From: an uncultured Azospirillum sp.
GTDB lineage: Bacteria; Pseudomonadota; Alphaproteobacteria; RF32; CAG-239
Direction: 5' to 3'
NCBI GenBank assembly: GCA_947383875.1
Contig: CANDEX010000017.1
Coordinates: forward strand, 1-26,989
Length of the DNA stretch: 26,989 nt
In this document: positions 16,242 to 25,225 of the stretch, piece after piece
How positions within the stretch are numbered: the stretch's first letter is position 1
How the letters are laid out: each line of letters begins with the position of its first letter
Translations under genes and position numbers: made by a program
Notes under the pieces: model-generated
Told to the model about the DNA's origin: nothing
The model's database searches: none
Seen by the model: the letters and a program-made list of their open reading frames with translations, nothing else

Positions 16242-19200
16242 AAACGGCGGATAAACGGACAATATTCATTAATCACAAAATTTGCACGGGTTTCCTGTGC
16301 TGTTCTTTGCTTGTTAGGCATATATTTGCCGTCTGCCGCTGCACAGGAAATTACAGCCGTTGACTTTAACGGTGACTTAATTGGTAAAGTCATCCCTGAC
16401 GGTAAAGTTGTCAGTTTTGATAATCAGCTTATCGGTAATGTAACGGCAGACAGTTTGATTACTGATTTCGAGGGTAATATTATTGGTGGTGTTGTTCCGC
16501 AAGGTATCGCTATCGGCAACGATAATAAACCTCTGGGTAAAGTGAATAATGATGGTTCTGTCCGCTTAGCCTCCGGCAAAATCATAGCCAAGGTTTTGCC
16601 TAATGGTTTGGTTATTGATGATTTTTTCAATATCAGCGGAGCGGTGCTGTTTCCGGGGTTGATTTATTCTGATGAAGGTCGAACCGTCGGCCGATTAACC
16701 GGAGACGGTCTGTACACCAATCTGCAAGGACAGGAAATCGGGTTTGTCTCTCCTGACGGTTATGCGTACCGCAGAGCCGGGCAGGATTATGTGTTAGACG
16801 GCCGTCTGATATCGTCTAAGATGGTGGTTTCTCCTTCCGGCGAGTTTATCGGCAGTGTCGCGCCCGGCGGTAACGTAACTAATTTTGAAGCAGTAACAAT
16901 TGGTTTTATTAAGGCTAACGGCTTCGTCTATAACGAAAATAATCAGATTGTCGGTAGTATCGTCCGTTCAGGTTATGCTTTGGATAACAGCGGAAAGTAC
17001 TTAGGTTTTGTGACTTATAACGGCGAGGTGGTCAATAAGGGAACTGTCGTGGGCAATATGCGCTCCGACGGATTAATTGCCGACAAAGCGGGAAATCTGA
17101 TAGGTGCGGCTGTGGACTTTGCTGCTGCAGCAACGGATTTTAACGGTAAATACCTTGGTCGAATCATGCCGGAAGGTAAAATTGCCCGCAGCCGGGAGAT
17201 TACAGGTTTTGTCGGTCCTCGGGGCGTCACATTCGGAGCCGATGGCGCACTTAATGGTAAATTGATTACGGCAGGACCTGTTTTTGATTACCGCGGTGGT
17301 TTGCAAGCTCACGCGCTTAAAAACGGTTCGGTTATCCGCCTTGAAGGAACACCGGCCGGTTATGTGGTTGATAATATAGCATATGAAAACGCCGGTCGTG
17401 TCATCGGTGCTTCTATGAAAGATTTATTGGCTGTTAATACCAATAACCAAACCTTGGGCGTTGCCGGTATCAGCGGTATGGTTATGGATGGTGAAGAGCG
17501 AAAATATATGTCGCCTTTTGGTTACCTGTTTTCCGTGGACGGGAAAACAGGCGGCCGTGGTTTTCCGCTTTCATCGATATATAATCTGACCGGAACACCT
17601 GTTGCCCAAATTATGCCCGGCGGAAACTTAGTAAACAAAAATGCAGCCGCCATCGGTAAATTGACGCAATCAGGATTTAATGTTGATGAGCGTAACCAGA
17701 TTATCGGAAAAAATATTGAGGCAGGTTATGTTGTAGGCTCTGATGGAGCCAATATCGGTATTTTGTCTGAAAGCAACCTGGTTTTAGATAGCAGTTTGAG
17801 CCCGATAGCTAAGCTCTTGCCCGATAATGCAGCCGTGGGTGCCGCAAACAATACATCGGTAAATATGATGCCTGTTCTGGGTCGCGGTTCCGCCGATTCG
17901 ATGGCTTTGGCATTCAGCGGCAGTCTTATGGGCTACGCCGATCCGGCTGGTTCTGTTCGTGATTTTAACGGTTCTCGTTTAGGTAGAGTGACGGCAGAGG
18001 GATTGGTTATTGATAATATGGGGTCCAGTTTGGGCGGAACGGTAACTTACGCGCCGGTGATTGACGATCGTTGCGGACTGCTGGGTGTTATTACACCGCG
18101 CGGCGATATTCGAAATTACCGTGAAACAGTTATGGGGCGACCGCTTTTGAATGGTCAGGCAGTTTCAGAAAATGGAACCTATATGGGGTATGCCGTTGTC
18201 CCGACAGTCGTGATTGACTATAATGGTAATACGATTGGTACGGTTTCTGCCACCGGACAAGTCTTAAATTATAACAATGGTATTCTTGGCTGCATTGATA
18301 AACGCGGTTTTCTTAAGTCCGATGACGGCAGACATCTGGCACATACGGTTGAGTACGCCTCAGTAATTAATTTTAATGGGGTGATGATTGGGCGCAGTAT
18401 ACTTGATGCGCAGGTGGTCAATGAGCAAAATCAGTTTATCGGCTATACTCAGGCTAATGGTAATGTTAATTCCAAAACAGGTGTGCCGATCGGTAATTTA
18501 TTTAAATACCGCCACGCTTTTAGTGCTGCCAATAAATACATCGGTCGCGTGAATAATAAAGCAGAAGTCGTGGATGGCAGCGGTGCCGTAATCGGCAGTG
18601 TTGATTTTGAGGGTAATGTTATTCAGGATAATCGTAAAATTGGTTATGCTTTGTATGACTTATACATCTATGATAACGATTTTGAAGCCATCGGCTACAT
18701 TCTTAAAGACGGAACTGTTTTGTCTTTTATTAATCAAAATCTGGGCATCCTCAGCAAAGGTTTTCTGATTGATAAAAACAATGAAGTTCGCGGTCGCGGT
18801 AATCGTGATTTTTATGTTCGAAACGACAGCAATCAGATTGTTGGCGAATTGCTTTTGAATGGTGAATTACGTGATACGAGCAATAATGTCTTGGGCAAGG
18901 TTACCAAAAACGGCAATATTTTAGATAGCAATGGCCGAGTTATCGCTGTTGCCAAACCATTACAATATTATGGCGAAATGGTTGCTCGGGAAAAAGTTTA
19001 TGACGAAAACGGAAATCTGATAGGCTATGTTAATGCCGATGGTTCCGTAACTGATGAGAACGGCAATGTTATCGGCTATGTGCAAAACGGTAAAGTTGTC
19101 GATAAAAACGGTAATGTTATCGGGCAACTGGCCAGTGAAACATATGTCTATGATAAAGACGGCAATGTCATAGGCAAAGTTCTTCCTGATGGCACAGTTG

Positions 19201-22034
19201 TTGATATGGATGGAAAAGTCATTGGTAAAGTCGGTGCTGAAGGGCAAGTCATCGATGCCAACGGTAATATCATCGGGTCTATTGTAAAAGCCGGACAAAA
19301 TGAAGTTTACGCATATGACGAAGACGGCAATATCATTGGTCGGATACGTCCGGACGGAACCGTAGTTGATATGAACGGCAAAGTCATCGGCCGGGTTAAT
19401 GAAAATGGTGAAATTGTTGACAGCAATGGAAAAGTTATTGGTGTGACCGGAGACAAATTGGCCTATGACATGGACGGTAAAGTTATAGGACGCATACTGC
19501 CGAACGGAACAGTTGTCGATAAGAATGGTAATATCATCGGTCATGTAAATGCCGCCGGAGAAGTTGTTGACGCGCTGGGAAATGTTATCGGACGTAGCGG
19601 AGCCGAAAAACTGGCTTATGACGCTGATGGTAACGTTATCGGAAAAATTCTGCCTGACGGAACCGTGGTCGATATGAACGGCAAAGTCATCGGTCGCGTT
19701 AATGAAAACGGTGAAATTGTTGATGCTAAAGGTAAAGTTATTGGTGTAACCAAAGATAAATTGGCTTACGATCCAAACGGCAATGTGATTGGCCGAGTTC
19801 TGCCGGATGGTACGGTCGTTGACAAAAGCGGTAAAGTTATCGGAAAGGTCAATGAAAGAGGAGAGGTTGTTGATCCTTTTGGAAATGTTATCGGATCAAT
19901 CGGTGCTGAAAGACTGGCTTATGATGCCAATGGTAATGTCATTGGTAAAATTTTGCCGGATGGAACGGTAGTTGATAAAAATGGTAAGGTCATCGGTCGC
20001 GTGAATGCCGCCGGAGAAATTATTGACGCCAACGGTAATGTCATTGGTGTTTCGGGAAAAGAAATGCTGGCATATGATAAAAATGGCAATGTGATTGGTC
20101 GGGTTATGCCGGACGGAACGGTTGTCGACGCGAACGGAAAGGTTGTCGGACGTGTTCAGGCAGACGGAACTGTTGTTGATTTAAATGGCAATGTGATTGG
20201 GACGGCAAATACATCAGACTTGGTTTTTGATGCAGCCGGTAATGTAATTGGGCGTGTTCAGGCAGATGGAACTGTTGTCGATGCCGAAGGTAATGTCATC
20301 GGAAAAATTAATGAGAAAGGTGAAGTCCTTGATGCGGAAGGAAACGTCATCGGGACCGCCAGTACGGATAATTTGGCCTTTGATGCCAATGGAAATGTTA
20401 TAGGCAAAGTTCTTCCCGACGGAACAGTGGTTGATGCTAACGGTAAAGTCATTGGCCATGTTAATGAAAAGGGAGAAGTAGTTGATGCTCGCGGTAAAGT
20501 TATCGGCTATGCTAAGAAGCCGTCTTGGTACAGACGCCCGTCCGGTTTACCTCAAATCGGATTATCTCCCGAAGAAAAAGCCCTGACAGAAAAATATCGC
20601 AAATCTTTAGGAATTGCTTTGACGCCGGACGGAGAATACCTCGGCGAAATTATGGAAGACGGCAGCGTTGTCAACAAAGCCGGCGAAATAGTCGGACATC
20701 GAATGCCTGATGGACTTATTATTGATGACGATGGAGCTTTGATAGGTGTTGAGGAAAGCGAAAAAGTTTCTGGCGGCGATATGTTTATTCCGGCCGGAAC
20801 GTTTGGTCAGGGTGGTGCCTATGGAATTGGTACAGGTCCCGGCGGTAACCTTGGTCCCGGCGGTGGTTTTGGTCCGGGAGAACGTTATGATCCGCAGCGA
20901 GCCGCCGCATTAGATGCCGCACAGCAAGAGCGACGCAGCAATATGCAGGTAGGGCGGATTAGCAGCGGAATCAGTCCGGATTCTTTTGATGGTATGCAGA
21001 AAAACTGGGATGAACAGGGCATTAAAAAAGCCATTTCGTCTTGGCGTGTTGATTTAAGTGAAATGATTTTTGCCGATAAACCGATTCCGGCAGTTATTGC
21101 CCGTTCAATTGACAGTAATAATCCGACCCCGGTGACAGCCTATGTTGAGCGCAACATTTATGCGGAAGAGGGACGTAAAATCATTATTCCTGCCGGCAGC
21201 CGTATTATGGGAACTTTAGGGGGAATGACCGGAACTTCCGAAACCACTTCGCAGTCTGCCAAAGTTCAAATTTCGTGGGAAAGATTGATTCGTCCTGATG
21301 GTTCATTGTTTGTCTTCAGTGGTGTAACCGGAGATGCGCAGGGCCGCGGTGGTGCTTTAGGTTATCTTGATCAGCAATTATTCAAGAAATATACTTTGCC
21401 GATTATGACTACGGCATTGACGAGCTATACGTCATATATGATGGCTGACAGTGATAACAATGATAATAGCAGCATTAACGAAACGCCAAAACAGCAGGCT
21501 GCAAATGATGCGCGTCAAAACTTCCTGAACCAGATGAATCAGGTTTTTGAAGAAATTTTGGCTGATAAAACCAATATTAAACCGTTGACCTATGTTCCGG
21601 CCGGAACCCGTATCATTGTTTATCCGAATGTTGATTTGTGGATGCGTACCCGCGAGCGTAATCCGCAAGAATTGGGAGTCGGCGGTAAAAAAGACGTCTT
21701 TATTGATGACCCGGCAACAACAGGAAAACGTGAACTGGAGAAAAACAGACGGTCACTGGGTCGCGTAGACAGCACCTCAACCGGTGGAAATGTTGTCTAT
21801 GAATCTCAAGCGATAGATGTTGAACCAAGCGGCGGAACGCCTACATTGATAGATGACGGCAAATCTTCAGGAGCGAAGAAAGCCAATACGCCGCCGCCGT
21901 TGATTTCCAGTCCGGCTGCCACCGGTTCAACCCCGCCGCCGCCGTCATTTGCAACTTCGACAACCCCGGGAGCTGCGACAGCACCAAGTACCGGCAACAA
22001 CAATACCAACAACAGCGTACCTCAGCTGTTCTAA
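16239..22034 (+). CDS. virB10: Giant repeat protein with C-terminal VirB10/TrbI domain
   Basis: 1931 residues from the TTG at 16239. Residues 1 to about 36 are a signal peptide (basic K-R-R-I-N-G-Q start, V-S-C-A-V-L-C-L-L-G core, cleavage near P-S-A-A-A), so unlike usual VirB10 it has no inner-membrane anchor of its own. Degenerate G-x-x-I-G repeats fill about 38-915, and very regular ones about 918-1424 in super-units near 51 residues. A Gly-rich linker lies at about 1510-1560. The VirB10/TrbI domain is at about 1610-1805, with I-P-A-G-S-R-I-M-G, the antenna-like segment L-T-S-Y-T-S-Y-M-M and the closing V-P-A-G-T-R-I-I-V-Y-P. The C-terminal tail is Pro/Thr/Asn-rich. VirB10 links inner and outer membranes and forms the outer-membrane pore. 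In size and layout it recalls Helicobacter CagY and Legionella DotG, which also carry long repeats before the VirB10 domain. Confidence 0.9.
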   Translation: MKRRINGQYSLITKFARVSCAVLCLLGIYLPSAAAQEITAVDFNGDLIGKVIPDGKVVSFDNQLIGNVTADSLITDFEGNIIGGVVPQGIAIGNDNKPLGKVNNDGSVRLASGKIIAKVLPNGLVIDDFFNISGAVLFPGLIYSDEGRTVGRLTGDGLYTNLQGQEIGFVSPDGYAYRRAGQDYVLDGRLISSKMVVSPSGEFIGSVAPGGNVTNFEAVTIGFIKANGFVYNENNQIVGSIVRSGYALDNSGKYLGFVTYNGEVVNKGTVVGNMRSDGLIADKAGNLIGAAVDFAAAATDFNGKYLGRIMPEGKIARSREITGFVGPRGVTFGADGALNGKLITAGPVFDYRGGLQAHALKNGSVIRLEGTPAGYVVDNIAYENAGRVIGASMKDLLAVNTNNQTLGVAGISGMVMDGEERKYMSPFGYLFSVDGKTGGRGFPLSSIYNLTGTPVAQIMPGGNLVNKNAAAIGKLTQSGFNVDERNQIIGKNIEAGYVVGSDGANIGILSESNLVLDSSLSPIAKLLPDNAAVGAANNTSVNMMPVLGRGSADSMALAFSGSLMGYADPAGSVRDFNGSRLGRVTAEGLVIDNMGSSLGGTVTYAPVIDDRCGLLGVITPRGDIRNYRETVMGRPLLNGQAVSENGTYMGYAVVPTVVIDYNGNTIGTVSATGQVLNYNNGILGCIDKRGFLKSDDGRHLAHTVEYASVINFNGVMIGRSILDAQVVNEQNQFIGYTQANGNVNSKTGVPIGNLFKYRHAFSAANKYIGRVNNKAEVVDGSGAVIGSVDFEGNVIQDNRKIGYALYDLYIYDNDFEAIGYILKDGTVLSFINQNLGILSKGFLIDKNNEVRGRGNRDFYVRNDSNQIVGELLLNGELRDTSNNVLGKVTKNGNILDSNGRVIAVAKPLQYYGEMVAREKVYDENGNLIGYVNADGSVTDENGNVIGYVQNGKVVDKNGNVIGQLASETYVYDKDGNVIGKVLPDGTVVDMDGKVIGKVGAEGQVIDANGNIIGSIVKAGQNEVYAYDEDGNIIGRIRPDGTVVDMNGKVIGRVNENGEIVDSNGKVIGVTGDKLAYDMDGKVIGRILPNGTVVDKNGNIIGHVNAAGEVVDALGNVIGRSGAEKLAYDADGNVIGKILPDGTVVDMNGKVIGRVNENGEIVDAKGKVIGVTKDKLAYDPNGNVIGRVLPDGTVVDKSGKVIGKVNERGEVVDPFGNVIGSIGAERLAYDANGNVIGKILPDGTVVDKNGKVIGRVNAAGEIIDANGNVIGVSGKEMLAYDKNGNVIGRVMPDGTVVDANGKVVGRVQADGTVVDLNGNVIGTANTSDLVFDAAGNVIGRVQADGTVVDAEGNVIGKINEKGEVLDAEGNVIGTASTDNLAFDANGNVIGKVLPDGTVVDANGKVIGHVNEKGEVVDARGKVIGYAKKPSWYRRPSGLPQIGLSPEEKALTEKYRKSLGIALTPDGEYLGEIMEDGSVVNKAGEIVGHRMPDGLIIDDDGALIGVEESEKVSGGDMFIPAGTFGQGGAYGIGTGPGGNLGPGGGFGPGERYDPQRAAALDAAQQERRSNMQVGRISSGISPDSFDGMQKNWDEQGIKKAISSWRVDLSEMIFADKPIPAVIARSIDSNNPTPVTAYVERNIYAEEGRKIIIPAGSRIMGTLGGMTGTSETTSQSAKVQISWERLIRPDGSLFVFSGVTGDAQGRGGALGYLDQQLFKKYTLPIMTTALTSYTSYMMADSDNNDNSSINETPKQQAANDARQNFLNQMNQVFEEILADKTNIKPLTYVPAGTRIIVYPNVDLWMRTRERNPQELGVGGKKDVFIDDPATTGKRELEKNRRSLGRVDSTSTGGNVVYESQAIDVEPSGGTPTLIDDGKSSGAKKANTPPPLISSPAATGSTPPPPSFATSTTPGAATAPSTGNNNTNNSVPQLF
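18990..20512 (+). repeat. Regular 16-17-codon repeat array B
   Basis: The unit type is the same as in array A, here as a super-repeat of about 150 bp starting K-L-A-Y-D-x-D-G-x-V-I-G and continuing L-P-D-G-T-V-V-D. Neighbouring copies share short stretches of identical DNA, for example around 20150 and 20250, but most synonymous sites differ. Confidence 0.9.
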
Positions 22035-22045
22035 GGAGTTGAAAG

Positions 22046-23014
22046 ATGAGTTTTAAAGTTTTGGAATCTGTTCTGCGTCCTTTAGCCTATTGGTATAATC
22101 AGGACAATATTGAAGAAGTTGCAGTTAATCGCTCCGGACAAGTCTGGCTCCGGCTTCGCGGTAAAAGGGCTTACCCTTGGGTGATGCATAAAGATGAGAA
22201 ATTGAGTAAAGAATACTTGACGGATTTACTCTATATCATTGCCAATACATATGAACTGCCGTTTGATCCGGTTCAGGGAACGCCTGTTGTTTACGCAACC
22301 ATTCCCGGAGACCACCGTTTTTCGGCTGTCAGTGGGCGTAACGTCATGTATGACCAGGATGATTTGACCGGAGGTGTGGCTCTAACCATTCGTGTTCATA
22401 GCGATGACGTTGCTTTTGGTTTGCAGGACTACGGATTAAAGCAAGGTGAAGTTTTGCATAAAATTAATCCATTAAAAGATATTAAAGATCCGGAAGACCC
22501 GTATGAACGTCTGTTGTTGAGCATCAAACGCGGTGATCATATTTTGGTATCAGGTGCGACTGCAACCGGTAAAACGACATTTCTGAATAATTTGCTGAAA
22601 ATATTAGATATCCATAAACGTATTATTACAATTGAAGATACGCGAGAATTGTTGGTTCCTCACCCTAATAGAGTGCATATTGTCATGTCTCGTACTGAAC
22701 AAACCAACGAGTTTGATTATTCAAAAATCATTGACTTGGTTGTGCGCTTTACGCCTGACGCAATCATCGGCGGAGAAATTTCAACAAACAACGCCGGTGC
22801 TTTGTGGGAGTTAATGGGGTCAGGTCACGATAACTGTTTGGCTACAATTCACGCAGAGAGTTCTGAAGCTGCCTATGAAGCGTTTGTTGACCGTATATTG
22901 CACAGTTATCCGACGATTGATAGAGAAAAAACCATTAAGGAAATGCACCGCAAATTGCGTGTTGTTCAAATCAACCGTGACGGTAACCTGCGTGCCGTAA
23001 CCGAAGTAACGTAG
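22046..23014 (+). CDS. virB11: VirB11-family hexameric traffic ATPase
   Basis: 322 residues with AAGGAG 7 bases before the ATG. It shows the full set of secretion-ATPase motifs: Walker A G-A-T-A-T-G-K-T (170-177), Asp box I-T-I-E-D-T-R-E (194-201), Walker B region D-A-I-I-G-G-E (238-244) and His box G-H-D-N-C-L-A-T-I-H-A (260-270). The length matches VirB11, and the N-terminal domain (1 to about 140) is of the VirB11 kind. The enzyme sits on the cytoplasmic face of the inner membrane and powers substrate transfer or pilus assembly. It directly follows the VirB10 gene (11-base gap), which is the classical order, and it is the last gene before the terminator. All catalytic residues are present. 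Confidence 0.97.
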   Translation: MSFKVLESVLRPLAYWYNQDNIEEVAVNRSGQVWLRLRGKRAYPWVMHKDEKLSKEYLTDLLYIIANTYELPFDPVQGTPVVYATIPGDHRFSAVSGRNVMYDQDDLTGGVALTIRVHSDDVAFGLQDYGLKQGEVLHKINPLKDIKDPEDPYERLLLSIKRGDHILVSGATATGKTTFLNNLLKILDIHKRIITIEDTRELLVPHPNRVHIVMSRTEQTNEFDYSKIIDLVVRFTPDAIIGGEISTNNAGALWELMGSGHDNCLATIHAESSEAAYEAFVDRILHSYPTIDREKTIKEMHRKLRVVQINRDGNLRAVTEVT

Positions 23015-23040
23015 GAACAGATAATCCCGCTGTATGCAAC

Positions 23041-23072
23041 AAAAAAAGGCAGATTTCTATCTGTCTTTTTTT
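23041..23072. terminator. Bidirectional intrinsic terminator
   Basis: Stem 23041-23054 (AAAAAAAGGCAGAT) pairs with 23059-23072 (ATCTGTCTTTTTTT) around a TTCT loop, with one G-T pair. The A-run on one side and T-run on the other let it work for the virB operon on the + strand. It could also serve the convergent operon ending at 23222 on the - strand. Confidence 0.85.
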
Positions 23073-23104
23073 GTTATTGTTGCCTTACAGAAAAAACAAA
23101 TTTA

Positions 23105-23220
23105 CTCGGAGCTGAAAGCTAAGGTGTTATTCCAACCTCTTTCTTCTCCAACGAGCGTAGTCAAACCGTTAGGTTTGCAGCTACTATAGAGACCGCGGGT
23201 TTATCCGGGGATATCTATTT
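23105..23220. other. Structured intergenic segment between convergent operons
   Basis: This non-coding stretch holds at least two good hairpins. One is CAAACC/GGTTTG around GTTA (23162-23177), enclosed by GTAG/CTAC (23157-23184). The other is ATAGA/TCTAT with CC/GG and CGG/CCG inside (23186-23218), reaching to just before the stop of the minus-strand gene. Neither has a T-run. It may be the 3' untranslated region of the minus operon, an RNA-processing or stability element, or an unrecognised small RNA. It does not match any RNA family I can recall. Confidence 0.4.
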
Positions 23221-23221
23221 A

Positions 23222-23950
23222 TTACTGTAACGGTGGAATATTAAGTTGGGCAATATCTCCCGGCCGAATTTTAACATTAGAATAGCGCATATTTCCTGTT
23301 TCAATAACAAAACGCTGCCGGCTGGTTAATTGCGATGCCAAATCATAAAAATCTCTGCCGCTTAATTCTTGTCTCTGGGGATTCATAATATATAAGACAC
23401 AGCCTTGAGTCCGCTCTGCCACGCCGCAACGAGCCCGTCCTCTGGGAACTTCAGGATTAAAAACAACCCCTTGCAAGCCGTCACGGACGATTGTCTGCTG
23501 AGCAAAAAACAATTTGGCAAACATAAACCCGACCACAAACAAAGCGGCCGCAATAATCGCCATTCCTTTCATGGTAAACATATTACCTTGCATTAATTGT
23601 TCCATGAACGGAACTTTCGGAGGAATAATGTCGCTGTCATTAATAAATTGCGGCTGAAAGTCATTTGACTGTGTATTTTGATAAACGTCAGTTTCCTGAG
23701 CTAATGCCGGCAAATTACTGTCACCGTCTAAAATACTGTCAATATCAAAATCATCTTGCCGACGATTAGTCAATACACTGCCTGACGACATTGGTGAAAC
23801 CGGATTTTGCATCATAGGCATTTGCGGAGACGACTGCCCCGGAACTTGTCCTTGCACATATCTTTTAACCGGGCGTTTAACTTTTTTCAAACGGCGTGTC
23901 GGATCAAGGTTCTGAGGTTGATTAGGAATGTTTGGAGTCATATCTGCCAT
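23222..23950 (-). CDS. Bitopic membrane protein, last gene of the secretin-like operon
   Basis: 242 residues; AAGGA precedes the ATG at 23950 by 8 bases, and the gene follows the lipoprotein gene after 9 bases. The N-terminal 125 residues are cytoplasmic, disordered-looking and rich in Pro, Gln and Met, with a basic patch (R-R-L-K-K-V-K-R-P-V-K-R) near 19-30. A single membrane helix lies at about 128-150. The periplasmic domain of about 90 residues has two cysteines (175 and 184) and ends with I-R-P-G-D-I-A-Q-L-N-I-P-P. The layout recalls bitopic partners of secretins or DotF/IcmG-type T4SS proteins, but no family signature is visible. Its operon with a secretin-like lipoprotein suggests that it links that protein to the inner membrane. 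Confidence 0.85.
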   Translation of the reverse strand: MADMTPNIPNQPQNLDPTRRLKKVKRPVKRYVQGQVPGQSSPQMPMMQNPVSPMSSGSVLTNRRQDDFDIDSILDGDSNLPALAQETDVYQNTQSNDFQPQFINDSDIIPPKVPFMEQLMQGNMFTMKGMAIIAAALFVVGFMFAKLFFAQQTIVRDGLQGVVFNPEVPRGRARCGVAERTQGCVLYIMNPQRQELSGRDFYDLASQLTSRQRFVIETGNMRYSNVKIRPGDIAQLNIPPLQ

Positions 23951-23959
23951 TTGTTTTCC

Positions 23960-25225
23960 TTATAAATTATTCCGGATAGGTTGATTGGTTTTCATTGTGC
24001 GGATAATGCGTGGAACCATGAAAACAATCGTTTCTGATTTTGGAGAATTCTTATCAAAAATCTGGTTAGGAATACCGATAATCATAAAATTCTCACCCAG
24101 TCTGCTGCGAACGTTAAAATGAGTAATCTGACCATTTGTCGCCTCTAATGTAATGTCAGAGAAGATGCGATTGTCATGCTCCAAAGAGGCCTTAGCCAAA
24201 ACAGATAAGCCGGATTCCAACGAATTACGGTCACCGCATTTACCAACATCAAATCTTGCAAACCATAGATTCGGTACGACAAATTTTCCTTCGGCAACCG
24301 GCAGAACCATAGCCTGCTGTCCTAAAAAGCTTCGCAACGTAGATATATTCAGATCGTTAGAGGTTGTCAAGGCTCTGCCGATAACCCCGGTCTTTGTGGT
24401 TTTAATCGTACCGAAGTCAAAAGCAGTGAGAAGCTCCTGCCATTCAATATCATTTTCCTTACTGTAGGGATAAATTCGGAAAACATTGACGTCAAAAGTA
24501 ATTAATGATGGGTTATCCTCAAAATATGAAACCAGTTTATTGATTTTAGCTTGGAGTTCAAAATCAGCATTAAAGGTAACAGAATAATCTGCCCAGTCTG
24601 TTGTCATATCTGTGATGCCGGAACCTCTTAAGACATCAAGCAACCCAAGCATAATCGGGCGTGACTTCGGAACATAAAGACTAAAATTGCTCTTGCGGCT
24701 GATGGTTAATGTTTTTCTTTCCGCATCATAAGCATAATAAATTTCGGCCGCATCAGCAATCATACTGATAACTTCAGCCAGCTCTCCACGCAGATTTTCA
24801 GCGGAAATGCTTGCATAAGGAGCATCTTTGGCAACCAGTTTGATGCCTGCTTCTTTGGTCAGTTTATACATTGCTTTTTCTGCCGGCATCGTCTCAAACG
24901 TAAATCCTGTGACCTCAAAACGCGGCAGCATATCATTTTTCCCGTTTCGAACCAAATTAAATGCCTTCATGTTATAAGGAATGGCTTTAATCATTTCTTG
25001 GGTCGACCAGTTGACATAACAGCGCAGAGGCGTTTCCAAATCAAGAGAGCTTGCTCCTTTGGGAGTGCGTATCATGTTTGGATCCTGAGGCAGAATAGAT
25101 TCAGAGGCAATACGCTCTTCTATGGTCAAGTCACGATGCGGCTGTTCTTTCGGCGCGCAGGCAAAAACTGCTCCGGTTAAAATAACCATCAGACCCGTTC
25201 GGCCTTTCTGCATCCAGTTTCTCAT
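23960..25225 (-). CDS. Short secretin-like outer-membrane lipoprotein with STN/N0 domain
   Basis: 421 residues; the start overlaps the preceding stop by one base (TAATG). The lipoprotein signal peptide has lipobox V-F-A-C (Cys23). Residues about 105-177 fit an STN/N0 domain (F-T-F-E-T-M-P-A-E-K-A...T-L-T-I). About 218-265 looks like a secretin N-domain (A-K-I-N-K-L-V-S-Y-F...F-D-V-N-V-F-R-I). The C-terminal part (290-410) ends in E-T-I-V-F-M-V-P-R-I-I-R, the counterpart of the secretin F-x-T-P-R-I-I end. Secretins of the PilN/BfpB lipoprotein type are about 500-560 residues, so the beta-domain here is shortened and may not form a full gate. It could build a ring in the outer membrane beside or around the T4SS. 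The family call is moderately sure and its link to the T4SS is inferred. Confidence 0.8.
   Translation of the reverse strand: MRNWMQKGRTGLMVILTGAVFACAPKEQPHRDLTIEERIASESILPQDPNMIRTPKGASSLDLETPLRCYVNWSTQEMIKAIPYNMKAFNLVRNGKNDMLPRFEVTGFTFETMPAEKAMYKLTKEAGIKLVAKDAPYASISAENLRGELAEVISMIADAAEIYYAYDAERKTLTISRKSNFSLYVPKSRPIMLGLLDVLRGSGITDMTTDWADYSVTFNADFELQAKINKLVSYFEDNPSLITFDVNVFRIYPYSKENDIEWQELLTAFDFGTIKTTKTGVIGRALTTSNDLNISTLRSFLGQQAMVLPVAEGKFVVPNLWFARFDVGKCGDRNSLESGLSVLAKASLEHDNRIFSDITLEATNGQITHFNVRSRLGENFMIIGIPNQIFDKNSPKSETIVFMVPRIIRTMKTNQPIRNNL

Noticed and set aside
16180..16245. Programmed frameshift that would fuse the two giant genes
   Set aside because: No slippery heptamer is evident. A good Shine-Dalgarno sequence, a TTG start and a complete signal peptide at the junction argue for separate translation.
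18960..19544. A 194-codon open frame on the minus strand within the second repeat array
   Set aside because: It lies antisense to the regular G-N-V-I-G repeats; the repeated codon pattern keeps the complementary frame free of stops. It has no ribosome site, and its own repeats simply mirror the coding strand.
12820..20512. CRISPR-like or non-coding tandem repeat interpretation of the arrays
   Set aside because: The repeats have a codon period, keep the protein and vary at third positions. There are no invariant DNA repeats separated by unique spacers.
8660..22034. Calling the locus a Dot/Icm (type IVB) system with dotI, dotH and dotG names
   Set aside because: The protein order resembles dotJ/I-dotH-dotG, but the VirB9 domain pair, the VirB8 N-P-[IV]-G-F signature and an adjacent VirB11 fit the VirB (type IVA) scheme better. 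No icm-specific gene is visible.
23105..23220. A known RNA gene (tRNA, 4.5S, 6S, tmRNA or a riboswitch)
   Set aside because: The stems do not fit the conserved cores of these families as I know them. The site lies between two gene ends rather than before a gene, so only a generic structured region is reported.
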